Assembly (NCBI GenBank): GCA_036939755.1
Contig: JALLAZ010000759.1
Coordinates: 1 to 12,236, forward strand
Direction: 5' to 3'
From: Stephanodiscus triporus
Taxonomy: Eukaryota > Bacillariophyta > Thalassiosirophyceae > Thalassiosirales > Thalassiosiraceae
DNA: 12,236 bases
The notes under the pieces are model-generated. The model did not search any database and was not told the origin of the DNA. It saw only the letters and a list, made by a program, of their open reading frames with translations. This document shows positions 7,067 through 12,236 of this stretch, one piece after another. Position 1 is the stretch's first letter. Each line of letters begins with the position of its first letter. A program made the position numbers and the translations under genes.

Positions 7067-7972
7067 ATGCCGCTCTACAAAGGAGCGCCATTCCTCTTTG
7101 CCATTGCACAAGTTTTGCAATATAGTGGCAGTGGATTCTCGAGTGCATTTATTGCTCATTCTACCCATCCGCATACCGTGAGCCGTGCGGTTATCCTGAC
7201 AGTAAAATCCGCCAACGAACCCGACGAAGTGCGAACCGATGGTAAATCCTCCTCGATGATGACCCTCAATTTCGAGGGCGAAACCTCGATAACGTCGAAT
7301 CCGGCAAAATTCGTCGAAGGAAAGTCTTTACATGAATTTTTCGCCCTGCCCCATACCGCTCAATTGGTCCTGCGGGGTTCCAAAAACAACCAAATACACG
7401 AGATTGAAAACGTCGACGCGGAACTATTTGAGCGATACAAACGAAGTTGTGCGACGTTGAAAGCATCTTTGCCAACTGCCGATGATCGAATCTTTGATGT
7501 ATCTACTTCTGCAGTTAGTTTCCCTGGGCTGCGTGTTATGAGCCTCGTCACCATTGGAGTCAAAATAATCACCAAGACAGACCCTCCTTTCCCCAGTTAC
7601 GAAATGGTGCTCATCCGCGACTCGACATATGCGGAGGGCAATCGCCTATTCGTCTGGTTTTTTAATAAGATTACGGGCAAAGACAAAGACAACGCAGATG
7701 GTTCATTAAGAACCAAAAATGACCAGACTACTTTCTCGCTCAATAGATTTGGTGTTGTTAAGAAAGAAAACGGCATGATATCCTTCCAAGCCAATGCCAG
7801 CTTGATTGTACAAATACGATTCCCTTCATTTTTGATGAAGGCGATACCTGGCGCTTCCAAGGAGAAGTTTGAAAAGATTGGTGGCGAATCCCTCCAGAAG
7901 GCATTGGAGGATGATCTTCCAGCGGCTTTGGAGGGATTTAGACAAGAGTATGTTCGGTGGCTAGAAAATTAA
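7067..7972 (+). CDS. DUF1997-like protein with diatom-type plastid targeting sequence
   Basis: The protein has 301 residues. Residues 8-19 (PFLFAIAQVLQY) are the hydrophobic core of a signal peptide. Next comes SSAF (25-28), then a His/Thr/Ser-rich, acid-free stretch up to about 48. This matches the bipartite presequence of stramenopile plastid proteins, in which a Phe follows the signal-peptide cleavage site (ASAFAP motif). The C-terminal two thirds fit DUF1997, a family of cyanobacteria and plastid-bearing eukaryotes. An SFPGLRVMSL strand comes first, then a beta-rich region. A TTFSLNRFGVV segment follows, then IRFPSFLMKAIP, and the closing helix EKIGGESLQKALEDDLPAAL...FRQEYVRWLEN corresponds to the family's EK.GN..LQ..L....P.FL..L..DY..W ending. 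The molecular function of the family is not established to my knowledge. The ATG is the first in frame and starts the signal peptide. Confidence 0.8.
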   Translation: MPLYKGAPFLFAIAQVLQYSGSGFSSAFIAHSTHPHTVSRAVILTVKSANEPDEVRTDGKSSSMMTLNFEGETSITSNPAKFVEGKSLHEFFALPHTAQLVLRGSKNNQIHEIENVDAELFERYKRSCATLKASLPTADDRIFDVSTSAVSFPGLRVMSLVTIGVKIITKTDPPFPSYEMVLIRDSTYAEGNRLFVWFFNKITGKDKDNADGSLRTKNDQTTFSLNRFGVVKKENGMISFQANASLIVQIRFPSFLMKAIPGASKEKFEKIGGESLQKALEDDLPAALEGFRQEYVRWLEN

Positions 7973-8280
7973 GGATGCTTTCTTCCTGCAAACCTGAACT
8001 AAAAAATATGTCCAATAAAATGCTAAGGTTTAAAGCACAGTGTAGTTAATACACTCATGGCGATAATGAAGCGCAATTTACACTTCACCTCATCTTGTGA
8101 TGGGGCATAGCCCACAGCTGAGGTTTCCGCTCACCCTCACCCACCACATCACCCATTAGAGGAATTACAGGACATTTGGCTTCAAAAAAGGTGGAATTAT
8201 TACAATGGGGGTGCCGTAAGACGTGTGGGATGAAGGGATAGTTGCCGATTTTGTCAACACATTTCAAATCATTGAAATTA
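7973..8280. other. Convergent intergenic region, 3' UTRs
   Basis: This 308-bp stretch lies between the stop codons of the DUF1997-like gene (+) and the PSMD5-like gene (-). It holds a candidate poly(A) signal for the former (8014-8019). No supported coding frame is present. Confidence 0.5.
8014..8019 (+). terminator. Candidate poly(A) signal of the DUF1997-like gene
   Basis: A canonical AATAAA lies 42 bases after the TAA stop, in an A/T-rich context. Algal poly(A) signals are often degenerate, so the match is suggestive only. Confidence 0.4.
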
Positions 8281-10053
8281 TTACTCTGTGACCATGTCCC
8301 TAGGAACTTTTGTCACGAAATTCGGGCCACCGCGAACCCACTCTTCCATTTGGCGAAGTGCTCTCGCCGGCAGTAGCCCACCGATGACATCGCCGTTGCA
8401 AGATAACATCGACTCTGCAATTAGATACTTTGCCTTCTTTCCTTCGACGGTATATTCCAAGTCTTGATTCAAAATCCATTCGAGAAAGCTGCTTCCGCTA
8501 CCCTTTCCAATGCCATCATCATAAAGAAGTAGCAATCGGAGGCCCACGCTTCTCATTACCAATGCCCTTAGGATATCGTATGCGCCCAGTCGTTCTTCCA
8601 CGAAGGGCGATTTGGCCGATGCCAGTATCAGTTCCGTTGAATCTCGTTCGTAGTTGGCATGACTAAACGCTTGATAAAGCTGGAGTACAATGCTGTCGCT
8701 AGGGCGCAATGCGTTGTTCGATTGTGACTTTGAACTAACCTGCCACATCGATGGTTCCATCACCTGAGACAGAGAACATAGAACAGTAGACTTCAACTTC
8801 GGCTGTGATACCCGGCAGTGAAGCGATAGCCATTCATGCAAAAGAGTCGAATCATTAAGGATGGTAGTCGCCACATCAGTAGCTAATGATGCCGACGATG
8901 CCACTGCCGCACACGAGCCAACCAAAGACGATACTGCATGGATGTAAGATAATGTCTCCAACTCACCCTGAGGATGAAAGTTGTGGAGTGCCTTCTGGAA
9001 GTTTCTCAACAGTATTTGAAATTTTCCCCATATTCGTTCGCTCACGGATGCTGATAATAAAACACCCACACGGCAAATTTCTGTCAGAAGGCGCAATGCC
9101 GCCCCTCCATTTATGGGGTCCATTTCCTCCCATTCGTCATCCTCGTTGGGATCTTTCGACAGATCGCCTCGTCTACCGACCAAATACAACAATCCTCTTC
9201 TAAGTACATCATTACCTAATAAAAAGTCCGCCCTTGCCTCGTTTACATTATCTTGAGTCGTAAGACGTTCTAGTTGATCCAACGCAGAGAGTTGAAGCAA
9301 CGGATCGTCATTGGGGTGATCGAGTGCAATATGCAGGAGCTTGTCGATGATGCCGCTGGACAATGCCCAAGACATCTCTTTTCCACCCAACAGAGAGATG
9401 TCGATCATCAACGTAGCTATCCTCATTTGAGACGTAGATGACTTGAGCTTTTCACCCTTACCAAGCTGTTGAAGATGGCTCCACAGCATATCGATCGTGG
9501 ACAGTACACGCTTCGCAATGATACCATCATGGTGCTTGCCCCAATCCCAACGACAGAGGGCCAGTAAGGAAGAATGGGCATCCGTGGCTACTCCCACTTG
9601 GTCGTCGCTGTTCGGACCAATGAGAAGCTTTGAAAGCGCCAACAGCAGGGCGTCACTGGCCTCCTTGCCTTCGTCGGCGTCGTCGGAGCCCACGCCGGGG
9701 GTTGCTGAGAAATCGCGCTCGATGTCCCGACGAACGGCAGAAGCGGTGATGGCCATGTATTCGGCCGGTCGACATTCGACCAAAATCGAGAGGATCGAGA
9801 GCGCGTCGTCTCCCCTCACGGCTCTATCAGGCGGTCGTCCATCGGCGGCGACCGCCGGCATCCACAGTCGAGGGAGAAGGTATCGAACGACCCCACTCGG
9901 TCCTTCCAATTTTTCGTGGAGTGCTCGGATGGTGGCGACGGCGTCGGATGACGCACCGGCGGGAGACGACGTCTTCTCCATGCTCAATGATGAGAATAGG
10001 GAGCGGAGTGCCCTCTCCACATCATCGTCTGACGATATGTTTGTTGATGTCAT
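8281..10053 (-). CDS. PSMD5-like 26S proteasome assembly chaperone (S5b/Hsm3 family)
   Basis: From the ATG at 10053 the protein has 590 residues, compared with about 500 in animals. It is nearly all helical with Leu/Ala-rich pairs, as in ARM/HEAT-type PSMD5. The most telling part is the C-terminus: a FLEWILNQDLEY segment followed by KKAKYLIAESML and closing with QMEEWVRGGPNFVTKVP, which parallels the family ending (FLE...AK.ELV.AL...L..YL.EGP.YV.PV). PSMD5/S5b binds the ATPase base subunit Rpt1 and escorts it during regulatory-particle assembly; that role is from the family. Other helical repeats include LLQLSALDQLERLTTQ and ALRLLTEICRVGVLLSA. I prefer the ATG at 10053 (AAGATGAC context, Ser/Asp-rich N-terminus) over an in-frame ATG at 10119, whose 22 extra residues lie in UTR-like DNA. 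The gene's 5' portion is GC-rich. It is divergent from the SLC38-type gene. Confidence 0.8.
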   Translation of the reverse strand: MTSTNISSDDDVERALRSLFSSLSMEKTSSPAGASSDAVATIRALHEKLEGPSGVVRYLLPRLWMPAVAADGRPPDRAVRGDDALSILSILVECRPAEYMAITASAVRRDIERDFSATPGVGSDDADEGKEASDALLLALSKLLIGPNSDDQVGVATDAHSSLLALCRWDWGKHHDGIIAKRVLSTIDMLWSHLQQLGKGEKLKSSTSQMRIATLMIDISLLGGKEMSWALSSGIIDKLLHIALDHPNDDPLLQLSALDQLERLTTQDNVNEARADFLLGNDVLRRGLLYLVGRRGDLSKDPNEDDEWEEMDPINGGAALRLLTEICRVGVLLSASVSERIWGKFQILLRNFQKALHNFHPQGELETLSYIHAVSSLVGSCAAVASSASLATDVATTILNDSTLLHEWLSLHCRVSQPKLKSTVLCSLSQVMEPSMWQVSSKSQSNNALRPSDSIVLQLYQAFSHANYERDSTELILASAKSPFVEERLGAYDILRALVMRSVGLRLLLLYDDGIGKGSGSSFLEWILNQDLEYTVEGKKAKYLIAESMLSCNGDVIGGLLPARALRQMEEWVRGGPNFVTKVPRDMVTE

Positions 10054-10373
10054 CTTGACGAGATAATGTGGTCGAAGGGAACCGAAGGGGGTGGAAAAAA
10101 GGAAAGAGTACGATACCATACATCATAGAGAGTACATCATACTCCTAAATAATAATGTACCGTACCTTTTTCGCGCGCCTGGGGGATACTTATTTCCTAT
10201 TAATTCCCAAATAGACTTGTACTTAAAGAACCTACTTACTCTACCTACCAACAATACCAACTTGTTATTATCTCGTATCGTACTCTACTTTTTATGATAT
10301 CTACTGCTGGTTGGGGATCGGCCTTCGCCTTCTCACCTCTCACTTGTAGCGTGCACGAACACAACATTCAACC
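10054..10373. promoter_or_regulatory. Shared divergent upstream region (PSMD5-like / SLC38-like) with inverted repeat
   Basis: The 320 bp between the two start codons contain an 11-bp perfect inverted repeat: GAGTACGATAC at 10106-10116 and GTATCGTACTC at 10275-10285. ATACTCCTA is at 10139-10147. The stretch is AT-rich from about 10110 to 10310. No coding frame is supported. Regulatory use is inferred from position and from recurrence of the motifs. Confidence 0.5.
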
Positions 10374-12046
10374 ATGGCAATATCAATGAGAAGATTTCTA
10401 GGCAAGGAATCATCCGAAATTTATGGCAGCGTCGAAAAGTATGGCGGCACTGCCTTGCCATCTAACGCGGATGCGACGGACGTTAAAATGAGGAAGGGGT
10501 CATCGATTGCGAGCGGCGTTGTGAACCTGAGCAATACAATCGTAGGTTCTGGCATGCTGGGGCTGCCAGGCGCATTCGGGGGCAGCGGTTGGCTCTCGGG
10601 CATCATCCTACTTGTCTTGTCTGCTGCATTCTCAGCACATGGGTTGGTTTTGCTGAGCAAGGCCGCTTGTTTGACGAGAAAACCGAGCTCGTTCTATTCG
10701 TTGGCGCTTGCGTCTGTGCCGAGGTACACCATGCTGATAGATGCTGCGGTTGCGTTGAAATGCTTTGGGGTTGCAACAGGTTAGATATCTTTGAGATGAT
10801 TGTGTTTTTTGCAATTGGTGGTAGACATGTGATAACTCATACATTCGTTTCCTCCGTCGTAGGTTATCTTATAACAATATCTGATAGCATGGTGAATTCA
10901 TTGCATCACATGATAATAACAGGAGATCCTGAAAAAGACGAAACATTCATCATTTCTCTTATACTATCTCGTCATTTCTGGGTCGTGGGGGCGATGGTGT
11001 CGGTGCTCCCATTTTGTTTCTACCGTACTCTCGACGAATTGAAGAGAGCTAGTGCATTGGCATTGGTTTTCGTGTTTATGCTCGTGGGTATGATAATTGC
11101 CTACGCTAATGGCATCGCCGATCCTTGCATGGGAAATGACAACAGCGAAGAAACGTGCAAAGGAGACATAGAGCCATTCACGAATATCCCTTCGACATTA
11201 TCGAGGGTAAGATGTAATTGTGTTTCATAATTCTTTACATCGTTCTGGATTATACTAACTATTTTTCCCTCGTCTACTTTCTCTCTAATGTAGCTTCCCA
11301 TCTTTGTTTTCGCTTTCACCTGCCACCAAAATATATTTCCCATAGTGAATGAGATGGAATTACCGAGCCAAAGGCGACTGAACATTGTCATCTGTTGCTC
11401 GATCGGTTTCGCATTGGTTATATTCTCTACTGTTGCTATTGAGGGTTACCTGACATACGGATCGTTGGTTCGAGGTGATATCCTGCTGAATTATCCTGAG
11501 AACAGACAAGTGACATTTCTGAGAATATGCATTGCTTTCATGTTGGCTTTGCACTATCCACTTCAATTAGACCCGGCTAGAAGGTGCATATATTCATTGG
11601 TGAAAGTGATAATCAAGAAGAAAGTAGTCGCAAGTATCCCAAAAGCAATTTCTGAACGGCGAGTAGAAGAAGAATCTTTGGTAAAGGCTGAAAGAGAGCC
11701 GGATGATGATTCTCTACAAGATGAGATCGCTCATACCAACCAAGTGGACGACGACAATGATAGCAAGGGAACCCCTGACGATGGGCTCTTCTACATCATC
11801 ACATCTGTTTTTCTTTTGCTATCATTCATTTCGGCGATAATTGTCAATGATCTTGGGGTTGTATTGGCACTGGTGGGCGCAACAGGCTCGACATTGGTGT
11901 CATATGCTCTACCGGGTCTGATATATGTCAAGATTTATTCGCACAAAGATATGTCGCTCGCGATGGCATACATCCAACTATTTCTAGGGATTGGTGTTAT
12001 GCCGCTTTCGTTGTACTTCATCCTAACAAATAAAGTAAGCCATTGA
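10374..12046 (+). CDS. SLC38/AVT-type amino-acid transporter (AAAP family), three exons
   Basis: Exons are 10374-10779, 10863-11206 and 11294-12046, giving 500 residues after splicing. The protein is a secondary amino-acid transporter of the AAAP superfamily. TM1 carries VNLSNTIVGSGMLGLPGAF (50-68), the family's substrate/ion-site helix. The exon 1/2 junction reads CFGVATG-YLITISDSM (131-144), as in SNAT proteins. Exon 3 opens with LPIFVFAFTCHQNIFPIVNEM (251-271; 21 residues, key part FAFTCHQNIFPI), the strongest family signature. About 11 membrane segments are expected. A hydrophilic, acidic loop lies at about 371-414 (REPDDDSLQDE, DDDNDS). Splice phases join the frames exactly (phase 1, then phase 0). 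The stop follows a GTAAGC that could be a donor, so a further short exon is possible. Localisation (plasma membrane or vacuole) is not readable from sequence. Confidence 0.9.
10780..10862 (+). other. Intron 1 of the SLC38-like gene (83 nt)
   Basis: The donor is ACAG|GTTAGA and the acceptor TCGTAG|GTTATC, after a pyrimidine-rich TTTCCTCCGTC tract. Removing it joins ACA-G and GT-TAT in phase 1 and restores the conserved ATGYLI sequence. Without splicing, exon 1 meets a TAG within two codons. Confidence 0.88.
11207..11293 (+). other. Intron 2 of the SLC38-like gene (87 nt) with TACTAAC branch point
   Basis: The donor is CGAGG|GTAAGA and the acceptor AATGTAG|CTTCCC, after a C/T-rich tract. Removal joins TCG-AGG to CTT-CCC in phase 0, giving the family motif LPIFVFAFTCHQ. 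A perfect TACTAAC lies at 11253-11259, 34 nt before the acceptor. Confidence 0.88.
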
Positions 12047-12236
12047 AATCTTGGCCTGGGAATCGCTGTCACTGTTTTGACAAACTCGTGATACTTAAGT
12101 AGCCATAAATGGTAGTCAAAAAGCAAAGAGGAAGCGACCCACCGGCAATGGAGTGAGAGGGCGTAAGTAAAGTACGATGAGGTTGGGGGAATCCTGTAAC
12201 TTTTGTTACCTGTGTAACTAAAGTGACTTAGAAGAT
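12047..12236. other. 3' flank of the SLC38-like gene to the window end
   Basis: This is non-coding sequence as far as seen. A small perfect hairpin, GTAAC-TTTT-GTTAC, lies at 12196-12209, with a third GTAAC at 12214-12218. It may be 3' UTR, or contain a terminal exon if the GTAAGC just before the stop is used as a donor. Confidence 0.35.

Noticed and set aside
8085..8267. 60-codon minus-strand frame between convergent genes
   Set aside because: His/Pro/Cys-rich random composition inside the likely 3' UTRs, without motif support.
12196..12218. GTAAC hairpin with an additional GTAAC copy as a terminator or small RNA
   Set aside because: A 5-bp stem is too short to support a function.

Overview
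The window looks like nuclear DNA of a stramenopile alga, most likely a centric diatom. The supporting signs are: short GT-AG introns (83 and 87 nt) in a SLC38-type transporter; a protein with a signal peptide followed by an SSAF motif, which resembles the diatom ASAFAP plastid-import motif; typical eukaryotic proteins (DHHC palmitoyltransferase, PSMD5-like proteasome chaperone); and compact, mostly intronless genes on alternating strands. The species call is an inference. No rRNA, tRNA, CRISPR array or bacterial-style operon was seen.

Layout. Bases 1-2290 look like an accessory region. A partial lysine- and acid-rich ORF enters from the left edge (+, 2-607). After an AT-rich spacer comes a minus-strand ORF (946-1746) with the HxD...H...R signature of an Fe(II)/2-oxoglutarate (double-stranded beta-helix) oxygenase. 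Behind it, on the same strand, lies a frame-broken coding stretch (1864-2290). Bases 2725-10053 hold conventional genes: a DHHC S-acyltransferase (-, 2725-4122); a stand-alone flavodoxin domain like the FMN domain of methionine synthase reductase with a C-terminal membrane segment (+, 4362-5090); a coiled-coil protein carrying two copies of a ~100-residue 'VNGTF' domain (-, 5623-6717); a plastid-targeted DUF1997-like protein (+, 7067-7972); and a PSMD5-like proteasome assembly chaperone (-, 8281-10053). A three-exon SLC38/AVT-type amino-acid transporter (+, 10374-12046) closes the window.

The genes fall into three divergent pairs with shared upstream regions of 239, 349 and 320 bp (DHHC/flavodoxin, VNGTF/DUF1997, PSMD5/SLC38), separated by convergent 3' ends. 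Nothing suggests that the pairs share a pathway; their common feature is promoter architecture. The least explained parts are the left-hand accessory module and the tail-anchored MTRR-like flavodoxin.
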